Shown: in pieces, positions 1 through 5,611 of the stretch
Numbering within the stretch: the stretch's first letter is position 1
Layout: each line of letters begins with the position of its first letter
Assembly: GCA_009886305.1 (NCBI GenBank)
Contig: QXZO01000213.1
Coordinates: 1 to 6,619, forward strand
Direction of reading: 5' to 3'
DNA: 6,619 nucleotides
From: Betaproteobacteria bacterium
GTDB lineage: Bacteria > Pseudomonadota > Gammaproteobacteria > Burkholderiales > Eutrophovitaceae
Position numbers and translations under genes: made by a program
Notes under the pieces: generated by a model
What the model saw: the letters and a program-made list of their open reading frames with translations, nothing else
Told to the model about the DNA's origin: nothing
The model's database searches: none

Positions 1-701
1 GGATAGGAATGGCGGCTCCTTTCGTACTGATTTCGTTGAGGCCAAGTTTAGTAGCTTGGTTGCCTAAGCCTGGTGAATGGATGAATACGTTGAAGAATTT
101 GTTGAGCGTACCCCTTTACTTAACCGTCATTTGGTTAATTTGGGTGCTCGGTCAACAGACGGACATTCACGTTGTAACAAAAGTTCTCTTCGTTTTGGTC
201 TTTGTTGGATTGTCTGCTTGGGCGATTGGTAAGATTCAGTATCGAAAAGTTTTACGACTAGCGGCATGGCGGATCCTGATTGTTGTTAGTCTTTTGATCG
301 CCATGCTTGGGTTGAGAGGTGTGGTGACTAATTTTGATCGCGTGACTTCACAAAGTGTTAGTTCGATTGTCTGGCTACCTTGGTCTTCCTCACAGGTAAG
401 TAAGGATCGAGAAATGGGCCGTGCGGTTTTTGTAGATTACACGGCTGCTTGGTGTATCACCTGTCAGGTTAATAAGAGACTTGTCCTTGACGATCAGACT
501 ATTATTGCGGCATTTAAAAAAAATAATGTCATCACTTATCGAGCTGACTGGACCTCAAGAGATGCTGAGATTACCAAGTCATTGAGTGACTTCGGAAGGT
601 CGGGTGTTCCGGTTTATGTTTATTATCCCCCAAATCAAAAGGCGCCTGTAGTTCTGTCGGAGATACTTGGTGATGGAGATATCTTTGATTTATTTGAGTA
701 G
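1..701 (+). CDS. DsbD-family thiol:disulfide interchange protein, C-terminal part (5' end outside window)
   Basis: This is the end of a cytoplasmic-membrane protein that passes electrons from cytoplasmic thioredoxin to periplasmic thiol partners. The reading frame is open to the left edge, and the codons before the ATG at 9 read Ile-Gly, giving an 'IGMAAPF' stretch typical of the inside of the DsbD transmembrane domain. That ATG is therefore internal, not the start. Counting from it, hydrophobic segments lie near residues 34-48, 56-74 and 86-102, and a thioredoxin-like domain follows from about 137. The redox motif WCITC is at 148-152 (Cys149, Cys152), and the Gly-Val-Pro with the expected cis-proline is at 199-201. 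The tail 'VYVYYPP...VVLSEIL' matches the family. The N-terminal DsbD-alpha domain, if present, is not visible. A ScsB-like or other short DsbD relative is possible. The WYL regulator gene follows after 66 bases with no obvious terminator between. Confidence 0.88.
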   Translation, partial: IGMAAPFVLISLRPSLVAWLPKPGEWMNTLKNLLSVPLYLTVIWLIWVLGQQTDIHVVTKVLFVLVFVGLSAWAIGKIQYRKVLRLAAWRILIVVSLLIAMLGLRGVVTNFDRVTSQSVSSIVWLPWSSSQVSKDREMGRAVFVDYTAAWCITCQVNKRLVLDDQTIIAAFKKNNVITYRADWTSRDAEITKSLSDFGRSGVPVYVYYPPNQKAPVVLSEILGDGDIFDLFE

Positions 702-733
702 TGAAAAATCAGATACTTGGTATGAAGATTATC
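661..733 (+). repeat. Imperfect direct repeat, two ~23-base copies 50 bases apart
   Basis: AGATACTTGGT occurs exactly at 661-671 and again at 711-721, a spacing of 50 bases. Similarity continues to about 683 and 733 (GATGGAGATATC against ATGAAGATTATC) if small indels are allowed. The first copy codes for the last residues of the DsbD-like protein. The second lies after its stop codon, in the gap before the WYL regulator. It may be a decayed local duplication or a regulatory repeat; function unknown. Confidence 0.5.
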
Positions 734-754
734 GGTGGATCTAGATGAAATTTT

Positions 755-760
755 AGGGTG
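755..760 (+). promoter_or_regulatory. Ribosome binding site supporting the TTG start of the WYL regulator
   Basis: AGGGTG lies 7 bases before the TTG at 768. The protein read from this TTG begins at the expected place for the family (ERTERFYKIDRLL). This supports TTG as the start in the absence of a suitable ATG. Confidence 0.55.
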
Positions 761-767
761 ATTAATA

Positions 768-1739
768 TTGGAGCGGACAGAGCGGTTTTATAAAATCGAT
801 CGATTATTGAGGGACAATAGATCGGTCTCTCTAGAGAGATTTCTCGAAGTGTTGTCGGTATCTAAAGCAACCTTTAAGCGTGATATCGAGTATATGCGAG
901 ATCGGTTGAGTGCTCCTATTGTTTGGGACCGTGAATTACGAGGTTATGTTTTTGATGAGTCCATCGAAGATACTCAATCCTATGAGCTACCCGGTATTTG
1001 GTTCAATCAGTCGGAGATTTTTGCCTTGTTATCAATGGAATCTTTGCTTAGTCAAATACAACCGGGATTACTAGGTCCGAGGCTTGATCCTCTCAAGCAA
1101 AAGTTGCGTGACCTTATCGAAGTAGGAGAATATTCGGTAGACGTGATCAAGAACCGGATCAAAATTCTTAATATGGGTTCTCGTAGCCGCAGTATCAAGC
1201 ATTTTGAAGTAATTGCACTTTCTTTGATGCAGCAGTCTCAACTAGAGCTCACATACTATGTTCGGTCTAGGGAGGAGTTGACTAAAAGATCTGTCTCTCC
1301 TCAACGAATCGTTTACTATCGCGACAATTGGTACCTGGATGCATGGTGCCATTCAGTGAACGCCATACGCAGTTTTTCGTTGGATGCCGTGCGGTTTGCA
1401 ACATTGAATAATGACGATGCTATCCAGTGCGATGTTCAGGAACTAGATTCAGTTTTAGGGGCCGGATATGGGATATTTTCCGGAACTAATTTATCCTGGG
1501 CTAAGCTTCGGTTTCGTCCTGAACGAGCCAGATGGGTTTCTCTGGAGGAATGGCACCCATCCCAGCGTGCTACATTCGATGAAGAGGGTTATTTCATTTT
1601 AGAGATCCCCTATACCGAAGAGCATGAGTTAATTATGGATATTCTCAGATTTGGCCCCGACGTTGAGGTGCTTGAGCCTGTAAGTTTGCGTCAATCGACC
1701 CTAGAAAAAATTATCGAAATGGGATCTATATATAGTTAA
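768..1739 (+). CDS. HTH-WYL domain transcriptional regulator (YafY/DeoR-like)
   Basis: This is a 323-residue cytoplasmic DNA-binding regulator of the usual length for HTH-WYL proteins. Residues 1-62 form the N-terminal winged helix, with 'SVSKATFKRDIEYMRDRL' as the recognition region and 'IVWDRELRGYVF' as the wing. A WYL domain spans roughly 143-212, with the signature at 187-193 (NWYLDAW) followed by 'RSFSLDAV'. A C-terminal WCX-type extension covers about 240-318, ending in 'FGPDVEVLEPVSLRQ'. WYL domains are known or thought to sense nucleic acid or nucleotide ligands, and members control DNA-damage and phage-defence genes among others; the ligand here cannot be read from sequence. The start is TTG. 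The gene lies 66 bases after the DsbD-like gene and 125 bases before an unrecognised gene on the same strand, which is the most obvious candidate target (inference). Confidence 0.9.
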   Translation: MERTERFYKIDRLLRDNRSVSLERFLEVLSVSKATFKRDIEYMRDRLSAPIVWDRELRGYVFDESIEDTQSYELPGIWFNQSEIFALLSMESLLSQIQPGLLGPRLDPLKQKLRDLIEVGEYSVDVIKNRIKILNMGSRSRSIKHFEVIALSLMQQSQLELTYYVRSREELTKRSVSPQRIVYYRDNWYLDAWCHSVNAIRSFSLDAVRFATLNNDDAIQCDVQELDSVLGAGYGIFSGTNLSWAKLRFRPERARWVSLEEWHPSQRATFDEEGYFILEIPYTEEHELIMDILRFGPDVEVLEPVSLRQSTLEKIIEMGSIYS

Positions 1740-1753
1740 ATATATGATTTATA

Positions 1754-1783
1754 TCGACTTTTTTATATTCGTAAAAATAAAAT
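1754..1783 (+). promoter_or_regulatory. Possible sigma70-type promoter for the DUF932-like gene
   Basis: TCGACT (1754-1759, 4/6 to consensus) and TAAAAT (1778-1783, 5/6) are separated by 18 bases in a very AT-rich stretch. Transcription would begin near 1790, just before the stem-loops at 1796-1826. The region is so AT-rich that chance matches are likely. Confidence 0.3.
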
Positions 1784-1795
1784 TTTTTTGACTTA

Positions 1796-1826
1796 GGCTC
1801 ATCCAGTGAGCCAGTGCTGGGTGCAC
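1796..1826 (+). promoter_or_regulatory. Two adjacent stem-loops with nested repeats in the leader of the DUF932-like gene
   Basis: GGCTCA (1796-1801) and TGAGCC (1807-1812) form a perfect 6-bp inverted repeat with a 5-base loop. One base later, GTGC (1814-1817) and GCAC (1823-1826) form a second, also with a 5-base loop. CCAGTG is directly repeated at 1803-1808 and 1811-1816. The loops TCCAG and TGGGT contain complementary CCA and TGG. No T-run follows, so this is not a simple terminator. It could be an operator for the upstream WYL regulator or an RNA structure in the mRNA leader; which one is not shown by the sequence. Confidence 0.45.
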
Positions 1827-1853
1827 ACTATCTTCAACATAATTAGTTATCGT

Positions 1854-1859
1854 GGAGGT
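1854..1859 (+). promoter_or_regulatory. Strong Shine-Dalgarno that decides the start of the DUF932-like gene
   Basis: GGAGGT lies 5 bases before the ATG at 1865 and only 2 bases before the in-frame GTG at 1862. The spacing favours the ATG at 1865. It is the strongest ribosome binding site in the window. Confidence 0.75.
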
Positions 1860-1864
1860 AAGTG

Positions 1865-2818
1865 ATGGAGCAGCTAAGTTTTTTTCAGAATGAAATACCG
1901 TCTAACAAACTAAGACGTAACATTGCAAATATAAGAGAACGCGTGGACCAATCAATGTCCATCGGTAACGTAAGTCTGTCTGATAGTTCAAGAAAATTAG
2001 ATATGATGCTACCTCAGTTCTCAAATTTTCCCGGAACCATCAGTCGACGATCGGTAAAATTGGACGGCAGCTCTAAGCGGTTAGTGCTTCATGACGCTAC
2101 TGATCCTAATGTTGTTGCTGTGGCACGGCGTGATTTGGTAGCGGTTGGGAGAATAATGAGGGGTCGTCAGTTTATCCCACATGCAAATATCGTAAATTCA
2201 ATCGAGCGGACATTAATCGCGTTAAGAGTTAACCCAGAGGAAGTAGATGCAGCGGTCAAGTATGGATCTTATGGCGCTCAAATGTCACTGGTAGTTACAT
2301 TGCCTAGTGTTTTTGATTTCGATCCTGGATATATGGATCCATTCAGACTGCAGATTATTTTCCATAATTGTTTAACTCGGGGTGGACTACGTTTGCTCGC
2401 TCGCTGGTCTCAAGAGGAAACGGGTTCAATATTCTCTGTAGGTGTTTCTCAGTTAAGTGCAAGCCTTGCGCACCGAATTCCCGCCAGGGAGGAAAATATC
2501 CTTCCTACGTTTAGAAAGGCTATAGAACTAGCAAGGAAGGATTCTGACCGCTTATGTAAATGGATGAATCAGGAGATACGAAGCGATGACATTCAAAATT
2601 GGGTTGCCGGTTCAGTTCGTCGAATGTGGGGTAAGAAGGGAAAGCAAGAAATTCAAACTCACTTTAAATCCGTTGAGGGACATACGTCTGTATTCGAGCT
2701 GCTTATGAGTGTTTCGGGTTATTCAATTAAAACAAAAGATATCCTCAAACAATGTGATCGAGTGGTGGAGGGAGCTGTCTTGATGCGCTCCCTGTTGAAG
2801 AGGGTGAGTCATGATTAA
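1865..2818 (+). CDS. Uncharacterised protein, weakly DUF932-like (phage/plasmid-associated family)
   Basis: This 317-residue soluble protein is not firmly recognised. It has no signal peptide or membrane segment. Residues 85-130 are predicted helical (VAVARRDLVAVGR...NSIERTLIALRVNPEEV). A core around 131-200 reads 'KYGSYGAQMSLVVTLP', then 'DPFRLQIIFHNCLTRGGLRLLARW', then 'SVGVSQLSASLAHR'. The order of these blocks (a beta-strand pair, a DP-rich turn, an 'R-L-x-x-x-x-x-N-C/G' strand and an H-R element) resembles the DUF932 family of plasmid, phage and integrative-element proteins. This is pattern memory, not an alignment. The second half is basic and helical. The start is the ATG at 1865, set by the GGAGGT site. 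The gene follows an HTH-WYL regulator, and its stop overlaps a possible 30-codon ORF. Function unknown. Sitting between housekeeping-type genes, it may be an accessory insertion or a chromosomal member of the family. Confidence 0.6.
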   Translation: MEQLSFFQNEIPSNKLRRNIANIRERVDQSMSIGNVSLSDSSRKLDMMLPQFSNFPGTISRRSVKLDGSSKRLVLHDATDPNVVAVARRDLVAVGRIMRGRQFIPHANIVNSIERTLIALRVNPEEVDAAVKYGSYGAQMSLVVTLPSVFDFDPGYMDPFRLQIIFHNCLTRGGLRLLARWSQEETGSIFSVGVSQLSASLAHRIPAREENILPTFRKAIELARKDSDRLCKWMNQEIRSDDIQNWVAGSVRRMWGKKGKQEIQTHFKSVEGHTSVFELLMSVSGYSIKTKDILKQCDRVVEGAVLMRSLLKRVSHD

Positions 2819-2903
2819 TAAGGTTTTACAACTCTTAATAGATCTTCTTTTTGAGAAGCATTGGTTTTCAGGTTTTTCCTATTTGAGTTCAAAAGCGATA
2901 TGA
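2811..2903 (+). CDS. Possible 30-residue small ORF overlapping the end of the DUF932-like gene
   Basis: An ATG at 2811 lies 8 bases inside the end of the preceding gene in another frame, and the ORF runs to a TGA at 2901-2903. GAGGG (2800-2804) sits 6 bases before the ATG, a good ribosome binding site, and the overlap would allow translational coupling. The peptide begins MINKVLQLLIDLLFEKHWF and is leucine- and phenylalanine-rich with a short amphipathic or hydrophobic start. I recognise no family. It could be a real small protein, the remnant of a longer decayed gene, or chance. Confidence 0.3.
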   Translation: MINKVLQLLIDLLFEKHWFSGFSYLSSKAI

Positions 2904-2904
2904 T
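2899..2904 (+). promoter_or_regulatory. Possible -10 element upstream of the persulfide dioxygenase gene
   Basis: TATGAT matches the sigma70 -10 consensus at 5 of 6 positions and lies about 43 bases before the ATG at 2947. The corresponding -35 (TTCCTA at 2876-2881, 17-base spacing) is poor. It implies that the dioxygenase gene could have its own promoter in the 128-base gap after the DUF932-like gene. Confidence 0.25.
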
Positions 2905-2946
2905 GATGTAAAGTCCATATCCCTAACGGAAAGACCTACAAAGCCG

Positions 2947-4020
2947 ATGTTAATCTTTCGTCAATTATTCGACCAGCAGTCATCTACGTACACCTATCTT
3001 CTAGGTGATTCTACGTCTAGAGAGTGTCTTTTAATTGATCCTGTCTTCGAGCAAGTCATGAGAGATTACGCGATGATAAAGGAGATGGGCTTAAAGCTTG
3101 TCGCTACAGTGGAAACACACGTGCATGCTGATCATGTTACGGGAGCCTGGTTACTCCGAAATAAGTTCTCCAGTGTAATAGTCGTTTCCGCTACCAGCGA
3201 TGTAATAGGTGCAGGGCAGTACGTCAGTCATGGCGATGTAGTAACGTTTGGTGGGAGAAGATTAAGTGTACTAGCAACCCCTGGACACACCAATGGGTGT
3301 ATCACGTTAGTACTGGACGACGAATCTATGGTGTTTACAGGAGACTGTTTATTAATAAGAGGAACGGGACGTACAGACTTTCAAGAGGGAAGTTCTAAAA
3401 CGATGTTCCAGTCTATCCATGATCATATTTTTACGTTACCAGACTCATGTTTAGTTTATCCAGGTCACGACTATCGAGGTTTAACGGTATCGAGTGTGTT
3501 AGAAGAAAAACGTTTCAATCCGCGATTGGGTGGGGAAGTTAACATTGAAGATTTCTCCGGGTATATGGCTAATTTGAAGCTATCGCATCCAAAACAAATC
3601 AATCGAGCAGTCCCCGCAAATTTGAAGTGTGGCCAGCCAGATGATTACGATGCTATATTGAAAAATCAAGATTGGGCAGTTTTATCCTATAGCTTTTCGG
3701 GGATTTGGGAGATCGAACCCTCCGCGCTTGAGGAAATTTTATCTCAAGTACAAATCCTAGATGTAAGGGAGATTAATGAGTTTGAAGGGCCATTAGGTCG
3801 GATTCCAGACGCGAAGCTGATACCACTCAATCAATTAGTGAATCGATCTGACGAGTTGGACCCTAACATTCCTATTGTGGCTGTTTGTCGTTCAGGAGCA
3901 CGATCCGCTCAGGCTATTTTGCATCTGCAAGCGTTAGGATTTACGCGGCTCGCTAATTTATCAGGAGGTATGTTGCGCTGGAACGTGGGTAGTCATACTG
4001 TCCTTGGAAAGTCTGAGTGA
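2947..4020 (+). CDS. Persulfide dioxygenase-rhodanese fusion (ETHE1-like metallo-beta-lactamase fold)
   Basis: This 357-residue cytoplasmic enzyme is predicted to oxidise glutathione persulfide to sulfite with O2 and Fe(II); the rhodanese half exchanges sulfane sulfur with thiosulfate or glutathione. Residues 1-235 form the metallo-beta-lactamase domain. HVHADH is at 58-63, His114 lies in TPGHTNGC, Asp133 in FTGDCLLIRG, and His174 in YPGHDYRG. The ETHE1 hallmarks GRTDFQEGS (141-149) and FNPRLG (190-195) are present. By comparison with ETHE1, the iron ligands should be His58, His114 and Asp133. A single rhodanese domain spans about 255-350, with catalytic Cys314 in CRSGARS. No key residue is missing. 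The ribosome binding site is weak (GGAAAG, 13 bases upstream), but the start 'MLIFRQLFDQQSSTYTYLLGD' matches the family. The fusion resembles the PRF-type enzyme described in Burkholderia. No sigma54/FisR-type promoter was seen. Confidence 0.93.
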   Translation: MLIFRQLFDQQSSTYTYLLGDSTSRECLLIDPVFEQVMRDYAMIKEMGLKLVATVETHVHADHVTGAWLLRNKFSSVIVVSATSDVIGAGQYVSHGDVVTFGGRRLSVLATPGHTNGCITLVLDDESMVFTGDCLLIRGTGRTDFQEGSSKTMFQSIHDHIFTLPDSCLVYPGHDYRGLTVSSVLEEKRFNPRLGGEVNIEDFSGYMANLKLSHPKQINRAVPANLKCGQPDDYDAILKNQDWAVLSYSFSGIWEIEPSALEEILSQVQILDVREINEFEGPLGRIPDAKLIPLNQLVNRSDELDPNIPIVAVCRSGARSAQAILHLQALGFTRLANLSGGMLRWNVGSHTVLGKSE

Positions 4021-4028
4021 CTTGATTC

Positions 4029-4058
4029 CACAAGCAAGTTCTTGATTGTGATTTTTTT
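4029..4058 (+). terminator. Probable rho-independent terminator of the persulfide dioxygenase gene
   Basis: CACAA (4029-4033) pairs with TTGTG (4046-4050). After one G-A mismatch, CAA (4035-4037) pairs with TTG (4042-4044) around the loop GTTC. The stem is followed by a run of seven T (4052-4058). It lies 8 bases after the stop codon, between convergent genes. The stem is AT-rich and interrupted, so strength is uncertain. Confidence 0.5.
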
Positions 4059-4083
4059 CAATGCTTCTAGTTAATAAGGCAGC

Positions 4084-4695
4084 CTAAGATTCAGCCTGTT
4101 TAGTCCGCACGAATGCAGGTCGAGCCGACAATCGATCGAAGTATTTTTGAATCATTGAGGGAAACGGTTTTGCAACATGTCGTGCATAGGTAGTAAGTCC
4201 GACTCCCATCATGATGTCTGCGCCGCTAAATTTGTCACCAAGTAGCCATTTTTTTTTGCCCAAAAAATTCATTAGTGCTTCTAGGCAAAATGTGGATCTC
4301 CGCTTGAATTCTGTGATGACTTCAACATTAATATTTTCGGGAAAGGCTCTTTTGTGCCTTATAATTTCTGAAGCGGAAGATGTAAAGGTAGCCTCTGCAA
4401 ACCAACTCCACTCAAGATAAGTTGGGTAAAGGGAGTGGCCAGTTTCAGGTCGAAGTTTTCCCTCTCCATATCGGTCTATGAGATAGTGGACCATTGCGCC
4501 ACTTTCAGACATGGTAATTGAATCGTCTTGAAGGACTGGTACTTTCCCTATGGGACTAATTTTTAGAAACTCTGGGCTAAACCGATATTCTGGAGAAAAA
4601 TCAATCAGTTCGATTTTATATGGAACGTTTAATTCTTCACATGTCCATATGGCTCTGAGACCGCGGGTATTTGGAAAATGGTAAATCGTGATCAA
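4084..4695 (-). CDS. Glutathione S-transferase family protein
   Basis: This 203-residue cytoplasmic protein has typical GST length and layout. An N-terminal thioredoxin-like domain (1-78) begins ITIYHFPNTRGLRAIWTCEEL. It contains SPIGKVPVL with cis-Pro53 and the glutathione-binding ESGAM at 64-68 (Glu64, Ser65). An all-helical C-terminal domain (88-200) contains the N-capping-box region at 152-160 (LGDKFSGAD). The activating residue is not certain: Asn9, Thr10 or Arg11 lie where a Ser, Cys or Tyr might be expected. The substrate cannot be read; family members conjugate glutathione to electrophiles or reduce peroxides and disulfides. The start is TTG (CAA on the plus strand, 4693-4695), supported by AGGAGA 8 bases upstream. 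The gene converges on the persulfide dioxygenase and diverges from the FKBP gene. Both the GST and the dioxygenase use glutathione chemistry, but they are not co-transcribed. Confidence 0.9.
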   Translation of the reverse strand: MITIYHFPNTRGLRAIWTCEELNVPYKIELIDFSPEYRFSPEFLKISPIGKVPVLQDDSITMSESGAMVHYLIDRYGEGKLRPETGHSLYPTYLEWSWFAEATFTSSASEIIRHKRAFPENINVEVITEFKRRSTFCLEALMNFLGKKKWLLGDKFSGADIMMGVGLTTYARHVAKPFPSMIQKYFDRLSARPAFVRTKQAES

Positions 4696-4703
4696 AAGTA
4701 ATA

Positions 4704-4709
4704 TCTCCT
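4704..4709 (-). promoter_or_regulatory. Ribosome binding site supporting the TTG start of the GST gene
   Basis: On the minus strand AGGAGA lies 8 bases before the TTG. The site is strong, and the protein from this codon starts exactly at the first beta strand of the GST fold. Confidence 0.7.
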
Positions 4710-4727
4710 AACAGTTGGTATGTCCTA

Positions 4728-4744
4728 GGGGGAGTGAATCCCCC
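4728..4744. repeat. GC-rich inverted repeat in the divergent GST-FKBP gap
   Basis: GGGGGA (4728-4733) and TCCCCC (4739-4744) form a perfect 6-bp stem with the 5-base loop GTGAA. It stands out in an AT-rich 204-base divergent region. No T-run follows on either strand, so it does not look like an intrinsic terminator. On the minus strand it lies about 33 bases upstream of the GST start, where it could be an operator or a leader hairpin. The rest of the gap (4745-4899) contains only weak promoter-like matches. Confidence 0.45.
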
Positions 4745-4781
4745 CTTATGTTGACCTGATTGCATATGATTTACAGTCTAA

Positions 4782-4809
4782 TTGATACAAAGATATTCCA
4801 CGATGTTAT
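4782..4809 (+). promoter_or_regulatory. Possible sigma70 promoter of the FKBP gene
   Basis: TTGATA (4782-4787, 5/6) and TGTTAT (4804-4809, 4/6) are separated by 16 bases. Transcription would begin near 4816, leaving a leader of about 85 bases before the ATG at 4900. It is the best match in the divergent gap but still weak. Confidence 0.35.
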
Positions 4810-4899
4810 GTGTCATCCGTACTTTAAACAAGAAATGAAATCGATTTGTTTCCCAGATTCGATTATTATTATTCATTCACTATTAAAGAAAGAGAAGAA

Positions 4900-5577
4900 A
4901 TGAAGAAGATTTTTTTTATAACGTTGTTACTTATGACTTCTGCTTGCTCCAAAGAAGCGGTAACAGCTGATGTTGCGCTAGAAACTGAGGATCAAAAGAC
5001 TCTTTACGCTATCGGTATGATTATTAGCAACCAGCTTCAAGCCTTTGCGTTAAGCGAGGATGAATTAGCTCCGATTGTACAAGGGATGATGGATGGAATA
5101 AAAGGAGAAATCTCTCAGGTGGACATGGGAGTCTACGAGGCGAAAATCAACGAGATGGTATCTGAAAGATCCGCAATAGTTGCAGAGAGAGAGGCGGTCG
5201 CATCTGACTCTTACCTGAAGCAGTTCGAGTCTGACGAATCAATCGTTAAAACTGAATCCGGTGCTCTTGTGAAAATGCTAGAAGAAGGAACGGGTGATGC
5301 TCCTGAAGCTGGAGACACAGTTATGGTTCATTATGAGGGAACGCTTATCGATGGCACTGTTTTCGATAGTTCACTTTCTCGCGGTTCACCAGCAACATTT
5401 CCTTTAAGTGGTGTGATTCCTTGTTGGACTGAAGGCCTACAAAAAATTAAAGTCGGTGGTAAGGCTCAACTAATTTGCCCCGCCGACACCGCGTACGGAG
5501 ATCGTGGAGCACCGCCAAAAATTGGTCCAGGTGCGACCTTAATATTTGAGGTTACTCTTATCGAGATTAAGCAGTAA
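4900..5577 (+). CDS. FKBP-type peptidyl-prolyl cis-trans isomerase lipoprotein (Mip/FkpA-like)
   Basis: This 225-residue envelope chaperone and prolyl isomerase has an N-terminal signal peptide, MKKIFFITLLLMTSAC, ending in a lipobox-like TSAC. Cys16 is the predicted lipidated residue, and Ser at +2 suggests outer-membrane sorting. A helical FKBP_N dimerisation region spans about 29-110 (TLYAIGMIISNQL, then a long charged helix). The FKBP catalytic domain covers 135-223. Binding-pocket residues are visible: Tyr145 (HYEG), Asp156 (FDSS), Val172-Ile173, Trp176 (VIPCWTEG), Tyr199 (AYGDRG) and Phe216 (LIFEV). The domain therefore looks active. The ATG at 4900 is chosen over an in-frame TTG at 4846 because only the ATG puts the signal peptide at the N-terminus. 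The purine-rich GAAAGAG 5 bases upstream is an acceptable ribosome binding site. The NIPSNAP gene follows after 34 bases and may be co-transcribed. Confidence 0.93.
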   Translation: MKKIFFITLLLMTSACSKEAVTADVALETEDQKTLYAIGMIISNQLQAFALSEDELAPIVQGMMDGIKGEISQVDMGVYEAKINEMVSERSAIVAEREAVASDSYLKQFESDESIVKTESGALVKMLEEGTGDAPEAGDTVMVHYEGTLIDGTVFDSSLSRGSPATFPLSGVIPCWTEGLQKIKVGGKAQLICPADTAYGDRGAPPKIGPGATLIFEVTLIEIKQ

Positions 5578-5611
5578 ATTAGCGCTAAAAAATAATCAGA
5601 CGGAGCATTAA

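Noticed and set aside
1760..1789. AT-only hairpin (TTTTTA/TAAAAA) followed by T-run as terminator of the WYL gene
   Set aside because: The stem has only 6 A-T pairs and is too weak; the T-run is more likely general AT-richness.
1788..1793. TTGACT as a -35 element before the DUF932-like gene
   Set aside because: No -10 lies 16-19 bases downstream; the nearest candidate, CACTAT (1826-1831), is 32 bases away.
1862..1864. GTG start one codon before the ATG of the DUF932-like gene
   Set aside because: The GGAGGT site would be only 2 bases away; the ATG at 1865 has normal spacing.
4211..4420. 69-residue plus-strand ORF
   Set aside because: It lies wholly inside the GST gene on the opposite strand, and its translation shows no family features.
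4846..4899. 18-residue N-terminal extension of the FKBP protein from a TTG
   Set aside because: It would bury the lipoprotein signal peptide, and no ribosome binding site is seen before it.
5411..5430. Cysteine in VIPCWTEG of the FKBP instead of the common glycine
   Set aside because: As I recall, Cys here is common in proteobacterial Mip/FkpA relatives, so it is not treated as an anomaly.
5579..5588. Palindrome TTAGCGCTAA between the FKBP and NIPSNAP genes
   Set aside because: There is no loop to form a stable hairpin, and an A-run rather than a T-run follows on the plus strand. A 10-base palindrome alone is weak evidence of an operator.
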